From NCBI GenBank assembly GCA_013823505.1, contig PNMH01000143.1, forward strand, positions 1 through 6,567: 6,567 bases of DNA, in the 5' to 3' direction. The notes below the pieces were generated by a model. The model did no database searches. It saw only the letters and a program-made list of their open reading frames with translations, and had not been told where the DNA came from. This DNA comes from Polaromonas sp. Its GTDB lineage: Bacteria > Pseudomonadota > Gammaproteobacteria > Burkholderiales > Burkholderiaceae. The position numbers and the translations under genes are program-made. Of this stretch, positions 1 to 5,047 are shown one piece after another (positions within the stretch are counted from its first letter, which is position 1; each line of letters begins with the position of its first letter).

Positions 1-235
1 GATCGTGGTCCCCACGTTGATCTTCGTGCCCTGCGTGGGCTACGGCCCAGGCGGGTTCCGGCTCGGTTACGGCGGCGGTTTCTACGACCGCACCTTGGCC
101 AGTCTGCAGCCCAAACCCTTCACGGTGGGCCTGGGTTACGACTTTGCCTACTTGCCGCACCTGCAGCCAGAGGCCCACGACGTTCCTCTGGACGCTATCC
201 TGAGCGACACCGGAGTCATGTGGCCCGAGAGGTAG
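1..235 (+). CDS. fau: 5-formyltetrahydrofolate cyclo-ligase, C-terminal fragment (5' end outside window)
   Basis: This enzyme (5,10-methenyltetrahydrofolate synthetase, EC 6.3.3.2) uses ATP to convert 5-formyltetrahydrofolate into 5,10-methenyltetrahydrofolate in the cytoplasm, returning the stored or inhibitory folate to one-carbon metabolism. The frame is open from base 2, so the gene begins upstream; the visible 77 residues are roughly the last 40% of a protein that is usually about 190-200 residues. The diagnostic glycine-rich motif RLGYGGGFYDRTLA is visible at codons near bases 59-103, preceded by the beta strand LIFVPCVGY. The ending PLDAILSDTGV matches the usual C-terminal 'PLD.I.T' block. 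The stop is TAG at 233-235. A GTG at base 5 could be read as a start but lies inside the conserved fold, so I treat it as internal. The gene converges on the EamA transporter gene with an 86-base gap. Identification is firm; only truncation limits it. Confidence 0.93.
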   Translation, partial: IVVPTLIFVPCVGYGPGGFRLGYGGGFYDRTLASLQPKPFTVGLGYDFAYLPHLQPEAHDVPLDAILSDTGVMWPER

Positions 236-247
236 TGCCCCCACGCT

Positions 248-313
248 CCCCCGCTTCGCGAGGTCCGCTGCCCCCCGAGGGGACTGCTCCGCCTTGGGGC
301 GGCCCGGCGGCGG
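248..313. repeat. GC-rich palindromic intergenic repeat between convergent genes
   Basis: The gap between two convergent stop codons (235 and 322) holds nested inverted repeats. CCGCC at 289-293 pairs perfectly with GGCGG at 298-302 around TTGG. CCCCGAGG at 273-280 can also pair with CCTTGGGG at 292-299, with one G-U pair. CCCC/GGGG at 273-282 forms a further tight dyad. The wording (a CGCTTCGCG block, then CCCCCCGAGGGG, then CCTTGGGGCGGCCCGGCGG) resembles a dispersed intergenic element I remember from Comamonadaceae genomes; that comparison is from memory. It may act as a bidirectional transcription stop or as a REP-like element. No T-run follows it, so it is not a textbook intrinsic terminator. 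Confidence 0.6.
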
Positions 314-321
314 ATCGTTGC

Positions 322-1239
322 TCAGGGATGCTCGGCGTTCGCGTGCACTTCGGTGATGCGCTTCTCGCGGCGCACTAGGTAGAGCCCGCTGCCGATGATG
401 ATGGCCGCGCCCCACCAGGTGTGTGAGGCCGGCAGTGTCTGCCAGATCAACCAATCCAGCCCCAGGCCCCAGGCCAGGGCGCTGTACTCGAACGGGGCCA
501 CGGCAGAGGCCTGGCCGTGGCGAAAGGCCTCGGTGATGGCCAGCTGTCCGCAGAAGCCGGTGATGGCCAGGGCGAGCAGCAGCGGGGCGTCGCTGCGCTC
601 AATGGCCACCCAGTCGGGCCAGGCCAATGCGCCTGCGCCCAGCGACATCAGCACCATCATCCACAGCACCATGCTTTCGCTGCTGTCGGTGCGGCTGGCC
701 AAGCGGCCGGTGACGGCGGCCACCGCGTAACAAAGCGCCGCGCCCAGCGTGGCCAAGCCACCCACGGTGACGAAACCACTCTGCAGGTCGTCACCGCTGG
801 GCCGCAAGGCGATCAACACACCGATGAAACCGACCGCGATCGCGCCCCAGTGGGCGGCGGGCACCCGCTCCTTGAGCACCGGCACCGACAGCATGGTGAT
901 GAGCAGCGGCGAGATGAAGAACAGCGTGTACGCGGCCGACAGCGGCAGCTCGCGCACCCCCAGGGTGAACAGCGAGAGCATGGCAATGCCGAGCACGCCG
1001 CGCAGCAGGTGCAGGGGCCAGCGGACCTTGAAGACGGTGTGCCACGCGCCGCGCCAGGCGATGTAGATCAGCACCAGCGGCATGGCGGTCATGCCGCGCA
1101 GCGCGGCGATCTGCAGCACCGGGTAGCGCGCAGACAGTGTTTTGAGCACCGCGTCCATGAGTGCGAAGAAGCCCACCGCGACCAGCATGAACACGATGCT
1201 GCGCAGGTTGCCGGCGGCGAGGTGGCGGGATGTCGACAT
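322..1239 (-). CDS. EamA/DMT-superfamily drug/metabolite transporter
   Basis: A 305-residue inner-membrane protein with the two-repeat, ten-helix pattern of the EamA (DUF6) drug/metabolite transporter family, whose members export or import metabolites such as amino acids; the substrate cannot be read here. Hydrophobic segments lie near residues 13-30, 42-60, 80-95, 102-120, 128-146, 158-175, 190-207, 219-236, 245-265 and 275-290. The first repeat ends with the family block PLLITMLSVPVLKERV (111-126) and the second with APFEYSALAWGLGLDWLIW (248-266). The frame stays open upstream to 1647, but that extension overlaps the LysR gene antiparallel-free in another frame and has Arg/Ala-rich composition. 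The ATG at 1237-1239 gives the normal family length and sits 5 bases after the lysR stop, with GAGG just upstream. Co-transcription and possible translational coupling with lysR are inferred. The C-terminal tail is basic (VRREKR), suggesting a cytoplasmic end. Confidence 0.9.
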   Translation of the reverse strand: MSTSRHLAAGNLRSIVFMLVAVGFFALMDAVLKTLSARYPVLQIAALRGMTAMPLVLIYIAWRGAWHTVFKVRWPLHLLRGVLGIAMLSLFTLGVRELPLSAAYTLFFISPLLITMLSVPVLKERVPAAHWGAIAVGFIGVLIALRPSGDDLQSGFVTVGGLATLGAALCYAVAAVTGRLASRTDSSESMVLWMMVLMSLGAGALAWPDWVAIERSDAPLLLALAITGFCGQLAITEAFRHGQASAVAPFEYSALAWGLGLDWLIWQTLPASHTWWGAAIIIGSGLYLVRREKRITEVHANAEHP

Positions 1240-1244
1240 CGGCC

Positions 1245-2276
1245 TCAGTCCATCTGGTCGACGGTGTCGGGGTCGGGCACGTCGCCAATGGCTTCGCGCG
1301 TGGCCGCGGCCTGCACCAGCAGCCAGTCGCAGAACGCCTTGACCTCGGGCCGCTGCGCGCTTCGCGGCGCCACCATGAGCCAGTAGACCAGCGGCGAGTC
1401 CAGCCGCGTGTGGGGCAGCGGCTCCACCAGCGCGCCACTGGCCAGGCTCTCGGCCACGAGCGGCAGGCGCGCGAGTGCCACGCCCTGCCCGGTGAGCGCG
1501 GCCTGCACGATCTGGTTGGCGTAGTTGAAGTACATCCAGCGCTGGGGCGAGAGCTTGGCCGGCGGGGCGCTGACGCGGGTGCGTTTCCCCGTGGTCGCCG
1601 CGGGCTTGGCACCGAAGGTGTCCAGCCAGCGCTGCCAGGTGAGCCATTCGAGGTGGCGCGTGCGGTGCGCGTCACCCGCTTCGATCAGGGCGCACTTCGA
1701 CAGGTCCTCGATGCTTTTGATCGGATGGGACTTGAGCAGCCACGGGCTCGCCACGGGAGTGAGCTGTTCGCCAAACAGCCGCTGTGCGCTGGCGGGGATG
1801 CCCTGCGGCACGGCATAGCGCAGTGCGAGGTCGACGTCGGAGGTGGCGAGATCCACTGCATTGTCGGTGGCATCGATGCGGATGTCGATGTCGGGGTGGT
1901 CGCGTTGAAAGGCCTCCAGGCGCGGGATCAGCCACATCGAGGCGAACGAGGCCCAGGTGGTGATGGCCACGCTCTTGCGCCCGGCGCTCTGGCGAATCTG
2001 GCGCACGCTCGCATCAATGCGCTCCAGCGCCGAGGCCGCCGCGCGCAACAGCTGCGAGCCCGCGCTGGTGAGTTCGACCGCGCGCGTGTGGCGCAGGAAC
2101 AGGGCCGTGCCGACTTCGTCTTCCAGCGCCTGGATCTGCCGGCTGACCGCGCTCTGCGTGAGCGAAAGTTCTTCGGCGGCCGCACGGAAGTTGAGGTGGC
2201 GGGCCACCGCTTCGAAGGCGCGCAGGTGGCCGGCGGCAATTGGCCGGGTGCGGGGGTGGCTGCTGGTGAGCTGCAT
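1245..2276 (-). CDS. LysR-family transcriptional regulator, GcvA-like
   Basis: A 343-residue DNA-binding regulator. The N-terminal winged helix-turn-helix spans about residues 16-75 (HLRAFEAVARHLNFRAAAEE, then LTQSAVSRQIQALEDEVG), the standard LysR signature. A linker helix (to about 100) is followed by a type-2 periplasmic-binding-like effector domain. The pattern LEWLTWQRWLDTFG (209-222) followed by NYANQIVQAALTGQGVALAR (251-270) is typical of the GcvA-like subgroup. The protein is about 40 residues longer than usual: an extra basic/Pro/Ala-rich stretch lies around 223-246 and a tail at 322-343. The ATG at 2274-2276 has GGAG (2284-2287 on the other strand) 7 bases upstream, which settles the start. 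The EamA transporter gene follows in the same direction, and the DUF2917 gene diverges. A perfect T-N11-A box lies 16 bases upstream of the start, as expected for autoregulation. The inducer is unknown. Confidence 0.93.
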   Translation of the reverse strand: MQLTSSHPRTRPIAAGHLRAFEAVARHLNFRAAAEELSLTQSAVSRQIQALEDEVGTALFLRHTRAVELTSAGSQLLRAAASALERIDASVRQIRQSAGRKSVAITTWASFASMWLIPRLEAFQRDHPDIDIRIDATDNAVDLATSDVDLALRYAVPQGIPASAQRLFGEQLTPVASPWLLKSHPIKSIEDLSKCALIEAGDAHRTRHLEWLTWQRWLDTFGAKPAATTGKRTRVSAPPAKLSPQRWMYFNYANQIVQAALTGQGVALARLPLVAESLASGALVEPLPHTRLDSPLVYWLMVAPRSAQRPEVKAFCDWLLVQAAATREAIGDVPDPDTVDQMD

Positions 2277-2291
2277 GGCGGTGCTCCGGGC

Positions 2292-2314
2292 ATTGATGCG
2301 GTTATCGAATCAAT
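2292..2314. promoter_or_regulatory. LysR-type operator candidate, ATTGAT-N11-ATCAAT
   Basis: A perfect 6-base inverted repeat, ATTGAT at 2292-2297 and ATCAAT at 2309-2314, is separated by exactly 11 bases, so it fits the T-N11-A consensus of LysR-family binding sites. It lies between the divergent lysR and DUF2917 genes, 16 bases upstream of the lysR start codon, the classical location for autoregulation and for control of a divergent target. That this LysR protein binds it is an inference. No strong -35/-10 pair could be assigned on either strand. Confidence 0.7.
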
Positions 2315-2341
2315 AGCTTAGCGCGCTTTCATTGGACTGCG

Positions 2342-2370
2342 TGGGGTCAAAGCCCGAGCATTGGACCCCA
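2342..2370. repeat. Inverted repeat upstream of the DUF2917 gene
   Basis: TGGGGTCAAA at 2342-2351 is nearly the reverse complement of TTGGACCCCA at 2361-2370 (9 of 10 positions; the outer 7 bases are perfect), with a 9-base spacer. It ends 33 bases before the DUF2917 start codon. It could be a second operator or a hairpin in the transcript leader. No T-run follows, so termination is unlikely. Confidence 0.6.
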
Positions 2371-2385
2371 GGATGAGCTTCATCC
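2371..2385 (+). repeat. Short hairpin directly upstream of the ribosome binding site
   Basis: GGATGA (2371-2376) and TCATCC (2380-2385) form a perfect 6-base stem around GCT, immediately after the preceding inverted repeat and 6 bases before the AGGAG ribosome binding site at 2392-2396. In RNA a G-U pair could extend the stem inward, leaving a very tight loop. A small structure here could affect translation of the DUF2917 gene; chance occurrence is possible for a stem this short. Confidence 0.45.
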
Positions 2386-2403
2386 CTTCTCAGGAGTCCC
2401 GCC

Positions 2404-2895
2404 ATGAACAACCTCTCTGCCCACAACGTCGCCGCCCCCAACAGCTGCATGCCCGCCCGGGGCTGGCGGCTGGATGCGCGCCGTGCGATGAGCCTGCGCC
2501 CGCAGGTGCCCAGCCGCCTGCACATCACCCAGGGCCGTGCGTGGGTGACGCTGGGTCAGGCGCACGAGGGTGCGGGCAACGAGTCGGGCGACCTGGTGCT
2601 GAACGCCGGCGAAAGCCTGGCGGTGCCGGCCGGTGCGCGACTGGTCATGGAGCCCTGGCAGCCCGGCGCCGGCCCGGTGCGGTTTGACTGGTGCGCCGAG
2701 CCCGAGGCCCTCTCCCGGGAGCCCGCTGGCCGGTTTGGCCGTGAGGTGGTGACACCGTCGCGCGAGCTCGGGGTCGCGCTGGGTCAGGCCGGTCTGGCGT
2801 TCGCGCGTTTGCTGCGCGGGCTCTTCGGCTACAGCGAATTCCTCGTGGCCGGCCGGGGCCGTGTGCTCACGCCCTTTGAATCCAACCCACCTTGA
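2404..2895 (+). CDS. DUF2917 domain-containing protein
   Basis: A 163-residue protein of unknown function. Residues about 22-86 match what I know of DUF2917: a basic start (RLDARRAMSLRP), then SRLHITQGRAWVTLGQA, then GDLVLNAGESLAVPAGARLVMEPW, which reads like a small beta-rich, cupin-like fold. The C-terminal half (100-163) is less conserved, containing an amphipathic helix (LGVALGQAGLAFARLLRGLFG, about 122-142). There is no signal peptide and no clear membrane helix. The ATG at 2404 has AGGAG at 2392-2396, 7 bases upstream, so the start is well supported. The gene diverges from lysR over a 127-base region containing a LysR-type box, so control by that regulator is plausible. It converges on the TfoX-domain gene with only 6 bases between stop codons. 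The molecular role is unknown. Confidence 0.82.
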   Translation: MNNLSAHNVAAPNSCMPARGWRLDARRAMSLRPQVPSRLHITQGRAWVTLGQAHEGAGNESGDLVLNAGESLAVPAGARLVMEPWQPGAGPVRFDWCAEPEALSREPAGRFGREVVTPSRELGVALGQAGLAFARLLRGLFGYSEFLVAGRGRVLTPFESNPP

Positions 2896-2901
2896 GTCGG
2901 A

Positions 2902-3258
2902 CTAGCCGCGCGTTCTCCGCTTCGGCTTTCGTGCGGCCACCGCGGCCTCCAGTGCCAGCCGTGCCCAGGGCAGCATGAGCGCCGGCGATTCGAGCGCCTC
3001 GTCCGGCGGCGTGAAGTAGTTCAGCTTCATCGCCTTGCCTCTGGCCTCGTAGACGAAGGGCCGGCCGCCAGCGGCCACCCACCGCGGCTCGGTCTCGGCG
3101 TTGGACTTGAGGAACAGCGTGTCCCAGGCAATGATCGCGATGTTCATGCCGTCGGTGGAAATGCCCGAGCCACCGAACATGCGCTTCGCCACGCAAGGCC
3201 CCACGCCCGAGAGCAGCTCGCAGGCGTGCAGCGCAAAGGGATCCACCGGTTTGACCAT
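2902..3258 (-). CDS. TfoX N-terminal-domain family protein
   Basis: A 118-residue small cytoplasmic protein made of the TfoX/Sxy N-terminal domain alone. The family hallmark is at residues 23-39 (VAKRMFGGSGISTDGMN), followed by the strands IAIIAWDTLFLKSN (40-53) and GRPFVYEARGKAMKLNYFTPPDEAL (65-89). A helix (93-110) and a basic tail KPKRRTRG end the protein. In Gammaproteobacteria, TfoX/Sxy is a competence coactivator acting with CRP, but single-domain members elsewhere have no established role, so I do not assign competence to it. It lacks the helical TfoX C-terminal domain. The ATG at 3256-3258 has no convincing ribosome binding site. An out-of-frame ATG lies just upstream at 3264-3266. 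The gene is divergent from tetR with 38 bases between start codons. Confidence 0.85.
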   Translation of the reverse strand: MVKPVDPFALHACELLSGVGPCVAKRMFGGSGISTDGMNIAIIAWDTLFLKSNAETEPRWVAAGGRPFVYEARGKAMKLNYFTPPDEALESPALMLPWARLALEAAVAARKPKRRTRG

Positions 3259-3266
3259 GGCGCCAT
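3257..3266. repeat. 10-base perfect palindrome over the TfoX-domain start codon
   Basis: ATGGCGCCAT reads identically on both strands and includes two bases of the start codon of the minus-strand TfoX-domain gene. It lies in the 38-base divergent gap with tetR. A repressor site is possible but the element is short and GC-centred, so chance is a real alternative. Confidence 0.35.
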
Positions 3267-3296
3267 CTTAGAAGCCTCGTCCGGCAGAATGCGCCG

Positions 3297-3908
3297 ATGG
3301 CCCGACCCAAATCCGCTTCCCATGACTTGAAACGCGACGAAATCCTCGACGTGGCGGCCCACTGCTTCGCACGCCAGAGCTTCCCCGCCGCCAGCATGAA
3401 CGACATCGCCGCGGCCTGTGGCACCAGCAAGGCGCGGCTCTACCACTACTACGAGAGCAAGGAAGCGATCCTGTTTGACCTGCTCGACCGCTACACGCAG
3501 CGCCTGCTGGCGCTGATCGGCGAGTCGGAGGCGCGCGCCCAGCGCAAGAACCTCAGCGAGCGCGACGCGCTGAGCGAGCTGGTGCGTGCCTTTCTCACCG
3601 AGTACGAGACCTCGGCCACGCGCCACGTGGCGCTGGTGTCCGACACAAAGTTTCTCGGCGAGGTGCAGCGCGAACTCATCCTGAACCGGCAGCGCGACGT
3701 GGTCGCCGCGTTCACCCGTTTCCTCAAACGCGCCTATCCGGAACGCGTGACACCGGGCAACCAGACCGCGCTGACCATGATGCTGTTCGGCATGATCAAC
3801 TGGACGTTCACCTGGCTGCGCCCCGGTGGTCCCATGAGCTACAGCGCCTTTGCGGACGAGGTGGTCTCGATGATGGAGCGGGGTCTTTCGGGCCCGGCGC
3901 AGGGTTGA
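3297..3908 (+). CDS. TetR/AcrR-family transcriptional regulator
   Basis: A 203-residue regulator of normal family length. The N-terminal TetR DNA-binding domain covers about residues 12-60: the first helix RDEILDVAAHCFARQSF, then the helix-turn-helix SMNDIAAACGTSKARLYHYYESKEAIL (33-59), which is the family signature. The C-terminal ligand-binding and dimerisation half is helical and includes FLTEYETSATRHVALVSD (99-116) and the aromatic-rich stretch MMLFGMINWTFTWLRPGGPMS (161-181). This resembles TetR regulators of acyl-CoA or aromatic-acid metabolism, but the ligand cannot be assigned. The start is the ATG at 3297; no good ribosome binding site precedes it. The MBL-fold gene follows in the same direction 69 bases downstream, and that gap contains a strong dyad. 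The simplest model is that this protein represses the MBL-fold gene. Confidence 0.92.
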   Translation: MARPKSASHDLKRDEILDVAAHCFARQSFPAASMNDIAAACGTSKARLYHYYESKEAILFDLLDRYTQRLLALIGESEARAQRKNLSERDALSELVRAFLTEYETSATRHVALVSDTKFLGEVQRELILNRQRDVVAAFTRFLKRAYPERVTPGNQTALTMMLFGMINWTFTWLRPGGPMSYSAFADEVVSMMERGLSGPAQG

Positions 3909-3914
3909 AAACCA

Positions 3915-3948
3915 TTTACCTATGTGAAACGGATTTCGTTTAGGTAAA
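3915..3948. promoter_or_regulatory. 34-base dyad, TetR operator candidate upstream of the MBL-fold gene
   Basis: Perfect 8-base arms TTTACCTA (3915-3922) and TAGGTAAA (3941-3948) flank an inner GAAA/TTTC pair (3926-3929 and 3934-3937) on the same symmetry axis, so 12 of 17 base pairs are symmetric. A second, offset dyad AAACG-N5-CGTTT is nested at 3927-3941. The site lies between the TetR gene and the MBL-fold gene and overlaps the -10-like element of the latter, an arrangement suited to repression. The locally AT-rich composition stands out from the GC-rich surroundings. Binding by the adjacent TetR protein is inferred. Confidence 0.72.
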
Positions 3949-3950
3949 AT
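3945..3950 (+). promoter_or_regulatory. Candidate -10 element of the MBL-fold gene
   Basis: TAAAAT matches five of six positions of TATAAT and sits 27 bases before the start codon at 3978, leaving room for a short leader with the GGAGA ribosome binding site (3968-3972). No convincing -35 hexamer is present 16-18 bases upstream, so activator help or a weak promoter is possible. It overlaps the right arm of the dyad. Confidence 0.45.
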
Positions 3951-3977
3951 CCGCCACTTCCCCACACGGAGACCGCC

Positions 3978-4958
3978 ATGAGCAAAGCATTCGCCTCCCA
4001 GGCCGACCTGGACGACAAGAAAACCACCTTCGAGCAACTCAGCCCGCACTGCTGGGCCTACACCGCTGAAGGTGACCCGAACTCGGGCGTGATCATCGGC
4101 GAGAAGTTCATCATGGTCAGCGACGCCACCGCCACCCCGGCCATGGCGCGCGACCTGATCCAACACATCCGCACCGTCTCCGACAAGCCGATCAAGTACG
4201 TGCTCCTGACCCATTACCACGCGGTGCGCGTGCTGGGCGCCAGCGCCTACGTGGCTGAGGGTGCCACCGAAGTGATCGCCAGCCGCGGCACCTACGAGCT
4301 GATCGTGGAGCGCGGTGCGCAGGACATGCAGAGCGAGATGGAGCGCTTCCCGCGCCTCTTCCGCGGCGCCGACAGCGTGCCCGGCCTGACCTGGCCCACC
4401 CTCGTGGTCGGTGACGGCCAGCCGGGCCGCCAGGGCAGCCTGGAGGTCGACCTGGGCGGTGTGAAGGTCAGCATCTGGCACCCGGGCCCGGGCCACACGC
4501 GTGGCGACACCATCGCCTGGGTGGAAGAAGAAAAAGTGCTGTTCAGCGGCGACCTCGTCGAGTACGAAGCCGGCGTCTACACCGGCGACGCGCAGCTCGA
4601 AGAATGGCCCGCCACGCTGGAAGCGCTGCGCGCCCTGGGCGCCGAGGCCATCGTCCCCGGCCGTGGCGAAGCCATGAAGGGCAACGCCGACGTGAACAAG
4701 GCGCTGGACTACACGAAGCGCTGGGTCACCACGCTGTTTCAGGCCGGCAAGGAAGCCGCTGCCGCCGGCATGGACCTCAAGTCCGCCATGGCCCACACGC
4801 GCAAGAGCATGGACCCGGTGTTCGGCCACGTGTTCATTTACGAGCACTGCCTGCCGTTTGACGTGAGCCGTGCTTACGACGAGGCGAAGGGCATCAAGAA
4901 CCCGCGCATCTGGACGGCCGAGCGGGACCAGGAAATGTGGAACGCGCTGCAGGCCTGA
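3978..4958 (+). CDS. Metallo-beta-lactamase-fold protein with an altered metal site
   Basis: A 326-residue cytoplasmic MBL-fold protein. Beta strands and a turn at residues 36-50 (SGVIIGEKFIMVSDATA) lead to the metal loop LLTHYHAVRVLGA (76-88). The canonical HxHxDH is H79-Y-H81-A-V83-R84, so the Asp and last His are replaced. The third ligand is H173 in WHPGPGHTRGD (167-177) and the bridging Asp is D192 in LFSGDLVE. The usual final His of 'PGHG' is R229 in VPGRGEAM. Thus the three-histidine site-1 ligands and the bridging Asp remain, while the rest of site 2 is gone. A helical C-terminal extension (about 240-326) holds H284, H290 and C291. Reaction and substrate are unknown; a hydrolase is only a fold-based guess. 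The start is supported by GGAGA at 3968-3972. Upstream lies a TetR gene and dyad; an intrinsic terminator follows. I see no frameshift or degraded coding pattern, so this looks like a functional lineage, not a pseudogene. Confidence 0.9.
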   Translation: MSKAFASQADLDDKKTTFEQLSPHCWAYTAEGDPNSGVIIGEKFIMVSDATATPAMARDLIQHIRTVSDKPIKYVLLTHYHAVRVLGASAYVAEGATEVIASRGTYELIVERGAQDMQSEMERFPRLFRGADSVPGLTWPTLVVGDGQPGRQGSLEVDLGGVKVSIWHPGPGHTRGDTIAWVEEEKVLFSGDLVEYEAGVYTGDAQLEEWPATLEALRALGAEAIVPGRGEAMKGNADVNKALDYTKRWVTTLFQAGKEAAAAGMDLKSAMAHTRKSMDPVFGHVFIYEHCLPFDVSRAYDEAKGIKNPRIWTAERDQEMWNALQA

Positions 4959-4982
4959 GCCCATTGCGCAGTTCGCCACGCC

Positions 4983-5004
4983 AGCCGCCTCCGGGCGGCT
5001 TTTT
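4983..5004 (+). terminator. Rho-independent terminator after the MBL-fold gene
   Basis: AGCCGCC (4983-4989) and GGCGGCT (4994-5000) form a perfect 7-base GC-rich stem with a 4-base loop, followed directly by a run of five T residues (5000-5004). It begins 25 bases after the MBL-fold stop codon and separates that gene from the permease downstream. Confidence 0.88.
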
Positions 5005-5047
5005 GTTGGGCGGCGGCTACGATCGCTGAAGCCCGACACCACTGCCC

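Noticed and set aside
517..1386. 289-codon open frame on the plus strand opposite the EamA transporter
   Set aside because: The product is a His/Gln/Gly/Arg-rich low-complexity string, as expected from reading a membrane-protein gene on the wrong strand.
1240..1647. Upstream in-frame extension of the EamA transporter to 441 residues
   Set aside because: The added 136 residues are Arg/Ala/Gly-rich with no transporter features and overlap the well-supported LysR gene; the internal ATG at 1239 gives the family's normal length.
1230..2321. 363-codon open frame on the plus strand opposite lysR
   Set aside because: Antisense shadow of the LysR gene; Gly/Arg/His-rich composition and no family resemblance.
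3915..3948. Reading the dyad after tetR as an intrinsic terminator
   Set aside because: The stem is AT-rich with an 18-base spacer and is not followed by a T-run; its overlap with a -10-like element fits an operator better.
3978..4958. MBL-fold gene as a pseudogene because of the lost metal ligands
   Set aside because: The frame is intact at full length, the codon bias matches its neighbours, it has a good ribosome binding site, a candidate operator and an intrinsic terminator, and the remaining ligand positions and motifs are preserved.
3144..5042. 632-codon open frame on the minus strand across tetR, the MBL-fold gene and part of the TfoX-domain gene
   Set aside because: It lies antisense to two clearly coding genes with recognisable domains, its product is rich in His, Gly, Ala and Val without any known motif, and GC-rich genes with few A/T third positions routinely leave such long open antisense frames.
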